Source: an uncultured Vampirovibrio sp. (lineage in GTDB: Bacteria; Cyanobacteriota; Vampirovibrionia; Gastranaerophilales; Gastranaerophilaceae). From it: a stretch of 64,000 nucleotides of DNA. The stretch lies in NCBI GenBank assembly GCA_910578465.1, contig CAJTPW010000006.1, positions 1 through 64,000 of the forward strand. The letters are read 5' to 3'. A program made the translations under genes and the position numbers. Positions 52,232 through 59,984 of the stretch are shown one piece after another. Each line of letters opens with the position of its first letter. Position 1 is the first letter of the stretch. The notes beneath the pieces were generated by a model. The model saw only the letters and a program-made list of their open reading frames with translations, searched no databases and was not told where the DNA came from.

Positions 52232-52900
52232 ATGGATACATACAGCGCAAACTCTTTAAAACTCCTGAATAAAGACCCCGAAGCTTTTAGGCTTAAATAC
52301 AAAGAAGGGCTTTTTTTAAACCCTGATAATTCAAGTGCAAAGGCGGGGCAAAACCTGCACAGTTTCTTATGTTTTTATCTTAAGGGATTTGATATTTCAA
52401 AGATTGAAAATTCTTTTTCCAAAAAAGACAGGGAATTTTTGGATAATATAAAAGAATTTGATGTGGTAAAAGCCTTGAAAAACGCTGCAAAAAAAGATAT
52501 CGAACAACTGTTTTTAATAAAATGTGTACCAAATTTATCCGATTTGAAAAAAAATGACGGCAAAAACACCTTTTATTTAACAGGAAGGTTTGATGCGGTT
52601 TTGCGTTACAACAAACGGGACTGTGGCTATCTTAACGAAGGTGCTGTATGCGGTGCTGCAGATGATACAATGGGTTTTGGGGTTGAAATTTATGATTGGA
52701 AAACGGTAAATCTTCCTAAAGACCCCAAGGAAGATGTTCAAACTCTTGTATATCTTTATGCTGCTTCAAGACTTTACGGGACAGAAAATGTTTCCATTAC
52801 ATATGTTTCGCTTTCAAAAAATGAGAGCACTACAATTTGCTTTGATAGAGCGTGTGATTATTTAGAGAAGATTTTTGAAATTGTTCAAAAGGATGTATAA
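52232..52900 (+). CDS. PD-(D/E)XK nuclease (RecB/Cas4-like)
   Basis: The 222 aa protein begins YSANSLKLLNKDPEAFRLKY and has a conserved nuclease core: GRFDAVL (about 118-124), EIYDWKTV (about 151-158) as the D/E-x-K motif, and DVQTLVYLYAASRLYG as the QxxxY motif. It is short, without an Fe-S Cys cluster like that of AddB or Cas4. It lies 4 bp after the double helicase, so they probably form one complex: helicase plus nuclease on separate chains. Confidence 0.8.
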   Translation: MDTYSANSLKLLNKDPEAFRLKYKEGLFLNPDNSSAKAGQNLHSFLCFYLKGFDISKIENSFSKKDREFLDNIKEFDVVKALKNAAKKDIEQLFLIKCVPNLSDLKKNDGKNTFYLTGRFDAVLRYNKRDCGYLNEGAVCGAADDTMGFGVEIYDWKTVNLPKDPKEDVQTLVYLYAASRLYGTENVSITYVSLSKNESTTICFDRACDYLEKIFEIVQKDV

Positions 52901-52901
52901 T
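52875..52901 (+). promoter_or_regulatory. Possible promoter of the UvrA-like gene
   Basis: TTGAAA (52875-52880), a short 15 bp spacer and a perfect TATAAT (52896-52901) lie 7 nt before ATG 52909, with no Shine-Dalgarno sequence. The box overlaps the stop of the nuclease gene. Confidence 0.4.
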
Positions 52902-52908
52902 ACAAGCT

Positions 52909-55413
52909 ATGAAAGATGTTGAAAAAATCGCAGGCCCTCCAAAAGAGATACAAATAAGGGGAGCAAGAGTTCATAATCTGAAAAATATTGATGTAAATGT
53001 GCCTTTGAATAAAATTGTCGGAGTTGCAGGGGTTTCAGGTTCTGGAAAATCTTCCCTTGCACTTGGAATTATATATTCTGAAGGTTCAAGGCGCTATCTT
53101 GATTCCCTTTCTACCTATACAAGAAGACGGATGACTCAGGCGGCAAAGGCTTTGGTGGATGAGGTTCTATATGTTCCTGCCGCTCTTGCTCTTCGCCAAA
53201 GACCGTCAATTCCAGGGATACGAAGCACATTCGGTACGGGAACGGAACTTTTAAACAGTCTGCGCCTGATGTTTTCAAGGCTTGCAAACCATAAATGCCC
53301 GAACGGACATTATCTTGAGCCTTCGCTTTTGCCTGCAGCCGAAATGGAGCTTGAGTGTCCTGAATGCGGAGAGAAATTTTATGCCCCGTCTGCGGAAGAA
53401 CTTGCTTTTAACAGTCAGGGCGCCTGCCGTACCTGCGGCGGGACGGGAACGGTTAGAACCGTTGATATATCTGCTCTTGTGCCCGATGAGACGCTTACAA
53501 TTGATGAGGGCGCCGTTGCACCGTGGAATACTCTAATGTGGTCTTTAATGACGGATGTTTGTCGTGCAATGGGCGTTCGGACCGATATCCCCTTTAATCA
53601 ATTGACGGAAAAGGAAAAAGATATTGTTTACTATGGTCCTGCAGAGAAGAAACACATTTTTTATAAAGCTAAAAGCTCTAATCAGGCGGGGGAACTTGAT
53701 TTTACTTATTATAACGCCGTTTATACGGTAGAAAATGCTCTTTCAAAAGTAAAAGATGAAAAGGGTATGAAGCGTGTTGAAAAGTTTTTAAAGCAGGATA
53801 TTTGCCCCGAATGCTGCGGCACACGCTTGTCTTTAAAGGCAAGAGAGCCGAAACTCTGTGGTATAGGGCTGGATGAAGCCTGCAAAATGACACTTTCCGA
53901 ATTAAACGATTGGGTTCGTTCGGTTCCCTTTGCCCTGCCTGCTAAAATGCGTCCTATGGCAGAGAGTATATGCGAATCGTTTGAAACTGTTGCAAAGCGC
54001 CTTATGGAGCTCGGGCTCGGGTATTTAACTCTTGACAGGGCAGCTTCCACCTTATCTACGGGAGAGCGCCAGCGCATGCAGCTTGCCCGCGCGGTCAGAA
54101 ACCGTACAACGGGTGTTTTGTATGTCTTGGATGAGCCTTCAATCGGTCTGCACCCTTCGAATATAAAAGGGCTTACAGGTGTTATGCATGATCTGGTTTC
54201 AGACGGCAATTCGGTTCTTCTTGTAGATCATGATATACAAATTTTATCCGAGGCGGATTGGATTATTGAAATGGGACCAAAGGCAGGGGCACTTGGCGGA
54301 AATGTTATAGCGGAGGGCAGTGTTTCGGATATAACAGCGGATAAAAAATCGGTAATCGGGCCCTTCCTTTCAAAAAAGGCCGAAACTCTTATAAGAAACC
54401 GTGCAAAAAAGGAGGATATGTTTGAATTTGGCACGATTCACCTTTCGACATCAGCCATTCACACCGTAAAACCGCTTGAAATTGATATTCCAAAAGGCAG
54501 GTTAACTGTTGTGACAGGGGTTTCGGGTTCAGGGAAAACAACCCTTGTTTTAGAAAGTCTTGTCCCTGCGCTTGAGGCAATGATTGAAGGGAAAAAACTG
54601 CCTTCTCATATAAAAACCGTTGTGGCAGAAGGAATTGAGCATATAAAACTGATTGATGCGGCACCTATCGGCATAAATGTACGCTCAACGGTTGCAACGT
54701 ATGCAAATGTTCATGATGAATTAAGGAAGGTTTTTGCAAAAACGGCGGATGCAAAACGTCTCGGGCTGAAAGCTTCGGATTTTTCATATAATACAGGGAA
54801 GCTCCGCTGTCCTGTTTGTGATGGAACAGGGGTTATCAGTCTTGATGTACAGTTTTTACCGGATGTCGATATTCCATGCACTGCATGTCACGGTTCAAGA
54901 TATACAAAGGAGGTTTCTTCCGTTAAATATATAAACAAGGAAAATAAGGCATATTCACTGCCCGAGCTTATGGAAACCGATGTGACAGGTGCGCTTAAAG
55001 CTTGTGGTGAATTAAATGTCATAAAAAGAAGACTGCAGGTGCTTGAAGACTTGGGGCTCGGGTATTTGACGCTCGGGGAAGAAACGCCGAATCTTTCGGG
55101 GGGTGAGGCACAGAGGCTGAAACTTGCGTCGGAGATGGGCAAAACACAGAAAGAATCAGTTTTTATTTTTGATGAGCCTACAATCGGGCTGCATCCTTCA
55201 GATGTGCAAACCCTTCTGCTTGTGTTTCAAAGGCTTGTTGAAAATGGTGCAACCGTTATTGTTATTGAACATGATCTTGATGTTATAAATAATGCCGATT
55301 ATATTATAGATATGGGCCCGGGTGGTGGAGATGAAGGCGGGACGATTGTTGCAATCGGGACTCCGCTTGAAATTAAGCAAAACAGGCAAAGTATAACGGG
55401 TAAATACCTGTAA
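52909..55413 (+). CDS. Short UvrA paralogue (UvrA2-like ABC protein)
   Basis: The 834 aa protein has two ABC halves (GVSGSGKSSLA near residue 42; GVSGSGKTTLV near 540), signatures LSTGERQR and LSGGEAQR, and zinc modules (CPNGHYLEP...CPEC, CRTCGGTG, CPVCDGTG...CTACHGS). It is about 100 residues shorter than true UvrA; the gap falls after the first ABC core, where the UvrB-binding domain should be. Such short forms are linked to drug or genotoxin tolerance rather than classic excision. No uvrB is nearby. Its message may be leaderless. Confidence 0.85.
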   Translation: MKDVEKIAGPPKEIQIRGARVHNLKNIDVNVPLNKIVGVAGVSGSGKSSLALGIIYSEGSRRYLDSLSTYTRRRMTQAAKALVDEVLYVPAALALRQRPSIPGIRSTFGTGTELLNSLRLMFSRLANHKCPNGHYLEPSLLPAAEMELECPECGEKFYAPSAEELAFNSQGACRTCGGTGTVRTVDISALVPDETLTIDEGAVAPWNTLMWSLMTDVCRAMGVRTDIPFNQLTEKEKDIVYYGPAEKKHIFYKAKSSNQAGELDFTYYNAVYTVENALSKVKDEKGMKRVEKFLKQDICPECCGTRLSLKAREPKLCGIGLDEACKMTLSELNDWVRSVPFALPAKMRPMAESICESFETVAKRLMELGLGYLTLDRAASTLSTGERQRMQLARAVRNRTTGVLYVLDEPSIGLHPSNIKGLTGVMHDLVSDGNSVLLVDHDIQILSEADWIIEMGPKAGALGGNVIAEGSVSDITADKKSVIGPFLSKKAETLIRNRAKKEDMFEFGTIHLSTSAIHTVKPLEIDIPKGRLTVVTGVSGSGKTTLVLESLVPALEAMIEGKKLPSHIKTVVAEGIEHIKLIDAAPIGINVRSTVATYANVHDELRKVFAKTADAKRLGLKASDFSYNTGKLRCPVCDGTGVISLDVQFLPDVDIPCTACHGSRYTKEVSSVKYINKENKAYSLPELMETDVTGALKACGELNVIKRRLQVLEDLGLGYLTLGEETPNLSGGEAQRLKLASEMGKTQKESVFIFDEPTIGLHPSDVQTLLLVFQRLVENGATVIVIEHDLDVINNADYIIDMGPGGGDEGGTIVAIGTPLEIKQNRQSITGKYL

Positions 55414-55449
55414 AACAGCTCGCTGTTACTTAAGTTCAAACGGAAGAAA

Positions 55450-56250
55450 TTATTCAAGCGCCGTTAAAATCAACGGTTCATCATCCGTTACTGCAACCGT
55501 GTGCTCAAAATGTGCCGAAGCTTTGTTGTCCACGGTTGAAACGCACCAGTTGTCAGCGGCTGATACCACAACTTCATCCGCCCCTAAATTTATCATAGGT
55601 TCAATTGCAATTACAAAGCCTGTTTTTAACTTTGTTTTGTTGTTGACTCTGTAATTGAATAAAAACGGGTCTTCGTGCATATTTCGGCCTACGCCATGAC
55701 CGCCGTACTGACGGACAATGCCGTATTTTTTGCCTGAACCGTCAGGGTTTTTTAATTCGTTTGGAATGTTTTGCGCAGCGCCTGTGGCCGTATCTTCAAC
55801 TGCGCCTGAAACATCATCAAGAATGTTTCCGTCTTTCATTTTTGAAATGCCGTTAAACAGCGCAAGCTCCGTTATTTTCAATAAATCTTCATATTCTTTT
55901 GAAATTTTTCCTACAGGATAAGTCCATGCAGAATCTCCGACAAGGCCTCTGTATGTAGCGCCGACATCGATTGAAACTATGTCGCCTTCTTTTAAAATAC
56001 GCTCACGGGATGGAATTCCATGGACCACTTCTTCGTTAATTGATGTGCAGATGCACCCCGGAAAGCCGTTATAGCCTAAAAATGTCGGTATGCATTTATT
56101 TTCTTTAATAACACGTGCTGCAATCTCATCAAGTTCCAGTGTTGAAATTCCGGGTTTTACGGCTTCTTTCATTGCCTTATGCACAAGGGCAACAACGCCG
56201 CCTGCATGGCGCATAAGCTTTATTTCTTCTCTTGATTTTCGGTTAATCAT
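55450..56250 (-). CDS. map: Methionine aminopeptidase
   Basis: Removes N-terminal Met. The 266 aa pita-bread enzyme has metal ligands in SIDVGA, GDSAWT, GGHGVGRNMHEDP, AIEPM and HFEHTVAV. A stretch of about 10-15 residues before GGHGVG (QNIPNELKNPDGSGKKYG) is longer than in typical MetAP-I. Start ATG 56250 overlaps adk by 8 bp. It closes the spc-type group rpsE-rpmD-rplO-secY-adk-map on the minus strand. Confidence 0.95.
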   Translation of the reverse strand: MINRKSREEIKLMRHAGGVVALVHKAMKEAVKPGISTLELDEIAARVIKENKCIPTFLGYNGFPGCICTSINEEVVHGIPSRERILKEGDIVSIDVGATYRGLVGDSAWTYPVGKISKEYEDLLKITELALFNGISKMKDGNILDDVSGAVEDTATGAAQNIPNELKNPDGSGKKYGIVRQYGGHGVGRNMHEDPFLFNYRVNNKTKLKTGFVIAIEPMINLGADEVVVSAADNWCVSTVDNKASAHFEHTVAVTDDEPLILTALE

Positions 56251-56905
56251 TTATGACTTTCTTCAATTCGCTGTAAACTGCGTCTATTCCCTGATTTGCA
56301 TTAATTTGAACCAAAATTCCTTCGTTTTGATAAAAATCAAGAAGAGGCTTCGTTTCTCTGTTATAAGTTTCAAACCTTAAAACAGCAGTTTCTTCGGTGT
56401 CGTCTTTTCTTTGAATGAGTTCAACATTACAGATGTCACATTTGCCTTCAACTTTTGGGGCGGAACTTTTCAGGTTGTATATTTTTCCGCATACAGGGCA
56501 AGAACGCCTGTTCACAAGTCTTTCAACCAGAACATCGGTTGGAATATCAAAATATACCGCAACTTTTTCTTCTTTTTCAAATTTATAAGGAGATTTTTCC
56601 CACATTGCTTTAAGCGATTCAGCCTGCTCTATGCTTCTTGGGAATCCGTCCAGAATATAACCTGTTTTGCAGTCTTCTCTTGAAATTCTTTCCCCTATAA
56701 CTGAAGCCACAACTTCAATCGGAACAAGCCGGCCTTTGTCTATAAAGCTTTTTGCAATCTTACCGAATTCGGTTTCGTTTTTAATATTTTCCCTTAAAAG
56801 TGAGCCCGTATCAATGTGTGGAATATTTAATTCCTTTGATAAAGTATCCGTTTGAGTACCTTTTCCGCACCCCGGAGGCCCTAAGAAAATAAAAACTTTT
56901 TTCAT
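56243..56905 (-). CDS. adk: Adenylate kinase
   Basis: Interconverts ATP, AMP and ADP. The 220 aa protein starts at ATG 56905. The P-loop GPPGCGKGT is at 9-17, then DTGSLLRE, GYILDGFPRS and a zinc-type LID, CPVCGKIY with CDIC. The order secY-adk-map is conserved in many bacteria. Confidence 0.95.
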   Translation of the reverse strand: MKKVFIFLGPPGCGKGTQTDTLSKELNIPHIDTGSLLRENIKNETEFGKIAKSFIDKGRLVPIEVVASVIGERISREDCKTGYILDGFPRSIEQAESLKAMWEKSPYKFEKEEKVAVYFDIPTDVLVERLVNRRSCPVCGKIYNLKSSAPKVEGKCDICNVELIQRKDDTEETAVLRFETYNRETKPLLDFYQNEGILVQINANQGIDAVYSELKKVIND

Positions 56906-56943
56906 CAAATTTCACACTTTCTTTTTAATTCTTTAAAAGCATT

Positions 56944-58287
56944 TTATTGTTCTTGTTTTAAGAAACTTTCGTAATTTTTTGCAAGCATATGGGTTTTAAT
57001 CTGATTGATGAAATCAAGGGCAACGCCCACCATAATGATTAAAGATGTAGCACCAAGACCCTGCAATGTTGTAATATTGGTGATTTTAGATGCAATAGTG
57101 GGTATTAATGCTATGATACCAAGGGCTATAGCGCCAATGAACATAAGTCTTGATAAAATTTCATCAAGTTTATCCGCAGTCGGTTTACCCGGTTTAACCC
57201 CCGGGATTGCAGAACCGTATTTTTTAAGATTGTTTGCAATTTCTTTAGGCTGCATATTAGGAATAATTGAAGCGTAGAAGAATGTTAAAGCTACAATCAG
57301 TAAGAAATAAATTACATAATAGCTTATGCTTGAAGGGCTCAAAAACGCATTCATTGACTCCAGAACGCTTTTTAGGGCAGGGTTTGAAACATTCATCTGG
57401 TGTACAAAGCCTAAAATCGTTGCAGGAAATAAAAGAATTGCGACCGCAAAGATAATCGGCATTACACCGCCCGGGTTTAATTTGAACGGAATATTTGAAT
57501 TTTGTCCGCCGTAAACTTTGTTTCCAACCTGACGCCTTGCTGAAACTATAGGCACTTTTCTTATTGCATCATGCAGGATAATTATAAAGATTATTGTTGC
57601 AACAAATATTAATAATAAAGCCATAATGCCAAGCTGTAACCTCGGGTCTTGAGATACAAGCGTTGCGGTTCTTTGGGTATATAAAGGAATACCTGAAATG
57701 ATACCGACAAAAATTAATAATGAGCCGCCGTTTCCTATTCCTTTTTCCGTGATTAATTCTGCAAGCCACATAACCATAACGGCACCCGCCGTGAGCGCAA
57801 TCATTGAGCCCATAAAGAACATAAACGGATTAACGCTGTGCATAATGGAGCCGGGGAGTTTTGAAAGAATCGTTACAAAAACAAAAGATTGGAAGAACGC
57901 TAAAATAACGGTGAATTGTCGTGTTAATTGCTGGATTTTACGTCTTCCCGCTTCCCCTTCTTCTTTTTGCAGATTTTCAAGGTAGGGAATGATTACGGCT
58001 AAAAGCTGCATAATGATTGATGCAGTGATGTAAGGTCCGATACCAAGAGCAAAAATTGAAACTTTACCCAATGCACCGCCCGAGAATAAATCAAGGAAGC
58101 CTATCATATTGTTTCCTGCGGCAAGTGCCTGAAAAACTTCATTGTTTATGCCAAAGATAGGAAGCTGTGCGCCGAATCTGAACAGGGCAATAATTATAAA
58201 TGTAAAGATTAACTTTTGCTTCAGTCCGCTTGCCTGAATATTGCTCACTAAGCTTTGAAGCATTTGTTCGTTATTTGCTTGTTGCAT
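56944..58287 (-). CDS. secY: Preprotein translocase subunit SecY
   Basis: The 447 aa channel protein has ten membrane helices. Family motifs include FALGIGPYITASIIMQLLAV, RRKIQQLTRQFT and NIPFKLNPGGVMPIIFA. It pairs with SecE (31101) in the translocon. In the gap before it, on the minus strand, a hairpin follows rplO. Confidence 0.96.
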   Translation of the reverse strand: MQQANNEQMLQSLVSNIQASGLKQKLIFTFIIIALFRFGAQLPIFGINNEVFQALAAGNNMIGFLDLFSGGALGKVSIFALGIGPYITASIIMQLLAVIIPYLENLQKEEGEAGRRKIQQLTRQFTVILAFFQSFVFVTILSKLPGSIMHSVNPFMFFMGSMIALTAGAVMVMWLAELITEKGIGNGGSLLIFVGIISGIPLYTQRTATLVSQDPRLQLGIMALLLIFVATIIFIIILHDAIRKVPIVSARRQVGNKVYGGQNSNIPFKLNPGGVMPIIFAVAILLFPATILGFVHQMNVSNPALKSVLESMNAFLSPSSISYYVIYFLLIVALTFFYASIIPNMQPKEIANNLKKYGSAIPGVKPGKPTADKLDEILSRLMFIGAIALGIIALIPTIASKITNITTLQGLGATSLIIMVGVALDFINQIKTHMLAKNYESFLKQEQ

Positions 58288-58356
58288 CTTAAAGTACTTG
58301 ACCTTTCTTATCCGTTTTAGTTTTTCTTCCTTTTGAAGGAATTTTTAAAAGAGACC

Positions 58357-58399
58357 AAACCACACCTGTTCAAATAAAGTTTTGTTCAAGGTGCGGTTT
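58357..58399 (-). promoter_or_regulatory. Hairpin between rplO and secY
   Basis: AAACCACACCT (58357-58367) pairs with AGGTGCGGTTT (58389-58399), 11 bp with one G-U, in the 133 bp gap. On the minus strand it is followed by GGTCTCTTTT. It could be a partial terminator or an RNA-processing site that lowers secY expression relative to ribosomal genes. Confidence 0.5.
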
Positions 58400-58420
58400 A
58401 GTATCTTAATGTTTAATTTA

Positions 58421-58864
58421 TTAAACTAATTCTACTTTTCCGCCTGCTTTTTCGATTTTTGCTTTAGCAGATTCGGTAACATAAGCAGCTTTTACGGTAA
58501 TTGCTTTTGTGATTTCGCCGTTGCCTAAAACTCTTAAAACATCAGCTGAAGAGTGCGCAATTTTATTTTCTTTTAAGAATGCTAAATCTACAACTTCAAC
58601 GTTCAATTTTTCAAGAGAGGAAACATTGATTTCAGCCGCATTAAGGGCGTGGATATTATTAAAGCCCTTTAATTTCGGAAGGCGTCTGAAAGCAGGCATT
58701 TGGCCGCCTTCAAATCCGCGTTTTGCGGTTCTTCCGCTTCTCTGGCCTTCACCGTTGTGGCCGCGGCAAGATGTTTTACCGTGTCCTGATGATCTTCCTC
58801 TGCCTACTCTTTTGGATTTTTTAACTGATCCTTCGGCAGGCTTTAAATCTTCTAATGTTATCAT
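58421..58864 (-). CDS. rplO: 50S ribosomal protein L15
   Basis: The 147 aa protein has the basic glycine-rich N-terminus, KRVGRGRSSGHGKTSCRGHN, then FEGGQMPAFRRLPKLKGFNN and the C-terminal fold (VTESAKAKIEKAGGKVELV). It is in the usual place between rpmD and secY. Confidence 0.96.
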   Translation of the reverse strand: MITLEDLKPAEGSVKKSKRVGRGRSSGHGKTSCRGHNGEGQRSGRTAKRGFEGGQMPAFRRLPKLKGFNNIHALNAAEINVSSLEKLNVEVVDLAFLKENKIAHSSADVLRVLGNGEITKAITVKAAYVTESAKAKIEKAGGKVELV

Positions 58865-58936
58865 TTTATTTTATTCCTTATATTTTTGCTATTGTACTGT
58901 TTGGCACTTTTTTGTGTGCTCAAGGTTTTTCAGGTT

Positions 58937-59122
58937 TTATTTTACAACTTCTACAAGGTGAGGAATTTTATTTACCATACCCATAATGATGTCTGTTTTG
59001 TTGTGTTCAACAACCTGATTTGTCTTTGTTAAGCCGAGCGCTTTAACAATTTTTGTATGTTTTTCGGGAGCGCCGATTGTGCTTTTTTTCAAAGTTATTT
59101 TAACTGTTTCTGTCTTTGCCAT
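58937..59122 (-). CDS. rpmD: 50S ribosomal protein L30
   Basis: The 61 aa protein has the L30 pattern: VKITLKKSTIGAPEKHTKIV, then ALGLTKTNQVVEHNKTDIIM and GMVNKIPHLVEV. It lies between rpsE and rplO. Confidence 0.94.
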   Translation of the reverse strand: MAKTETVKITLKKSTIGAPEKHTKIVKALGLTKTNQVVEHNKTDIIMGMVNKIPHLVEVVK

Positions 59123-59194
59123 TTTTATTTTACCTTTTTCTTTTTTATCTTAACGGTTTGTTTATTAAGCTTTTTGCTTTCTTTGGTTTTAAAT

Positions 59195-59833
59195 TTAGCC
59201 TAAAAGCTGTTTCATTGAAATGCCTCTTTGTGCGGCAACATCTTTAAATGTTCTTAAAGATTTAAGAGCGTTTAATGTTGCATTAGCAGCATTTAGAGGA
59301 GATTTTGAACCCAATGATTTTGATAAGATGTTTTCAATACCTGATAATTCAAGCACCGCACGAACCGCGCCGCCTGCGATAACACCTGTACCTTGTGAAG
59401 CAGGTTTTAAAACAACACTGCCCGCACCTGAACGGCCTGTAATCATATGGGGGATGGTTGTTTTAAAGATAGGAACTGATATAAGGTTTTTTCTGCCGTC
59501 AGCAACAGCTTTTTGGATTGCAACGATAACTTCTGCTGCCTTTGCAACGCCCATGCCAACCTGTCCTTTTTTATTTCCCACAATAACGATTGCACGGAAA
59601 GAAAGTTTTTTACCGCCTTTTACAACCTTTGTTACACGGCGGATTTGAACAACCTGTTCTTTCCATTCGGATTCAACGGGTTCAACCGTTTCGATTTTTC
59701 TTCTTCTTTGCCCTTTTCTCTGGGGTTTTAATTGTTGAACTTCAACAGTTTCTTCTGTTTCAACGGTTTCAACAACTTCTGTTGTTTCTTCAACTTTCAC
59801 TTCTTCAGCTTGAATTTCTTTTTCTTCGCTCAC
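59195..59833 (-). CDS. rpsE: 30S ribosomal protein S5 with acidic N-terminal extension
   Basis: The 212 aa protein has the S5 core from about residue 57 (WKEQVVQIRRVTKVVKGGKK, FRAIVIVGNKKGQVGMGVAK, GAGSVVLKPASQGTGVIAGG, RGISMKQLLG). The first 50 or so residues are an unusual Glu/Val/Thr-rich extension (VEETTEVVETVETEETVEV) and a short basic patch, absent from most S5. No rplR or other ribosomal gene precedes it; the next gene upstream is the malic enzyme. Confidence 0.95.
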   Translation of the reverse strand: MSEEKEIQAEEVKVEETTEVVETVETEETVEVQQLKPQRKGQRRRKIETVEPVESEWKEQVVQIRRVTKVVKGGKKLSFRAIVIVGNKKGQVGMGVAKAAEVIVAIQKAVADGRKNLISVPIFKTTIPHMITGRSGAGSVVLKPASQGTGVIAGGAVRAVLELSGIENILSKSLGSKSPLNAANATLNALKSLRTFKDVAAQRGISMKQLLG

Positions 59834-59984
59834 GTTTATTTACCTTTCTTAAAGTATATTTTTTGTAATATTATTTACCCTAAAATTTTAAAAACACCAA
59901 AACACCTTAAAATAAGGTTATTTTTGATATTTGAGATGTTGGGCTGCCTGTTTGAGATTCAGGCTTTATTTCTGACAAGTTTAA

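Noticed and set aside
54389..54664. 91 aa minus-strand frame inside the UvrA-like gene
   Set aside because: Lies wholly within a well-supported gene, with no start context of its own.
55414..55427. AACAGC-TC-GCTGTT palindrome between uvrA-like and map
   Set aside because: A two-base loop cannot form a normal hairpin and there is no T-run.
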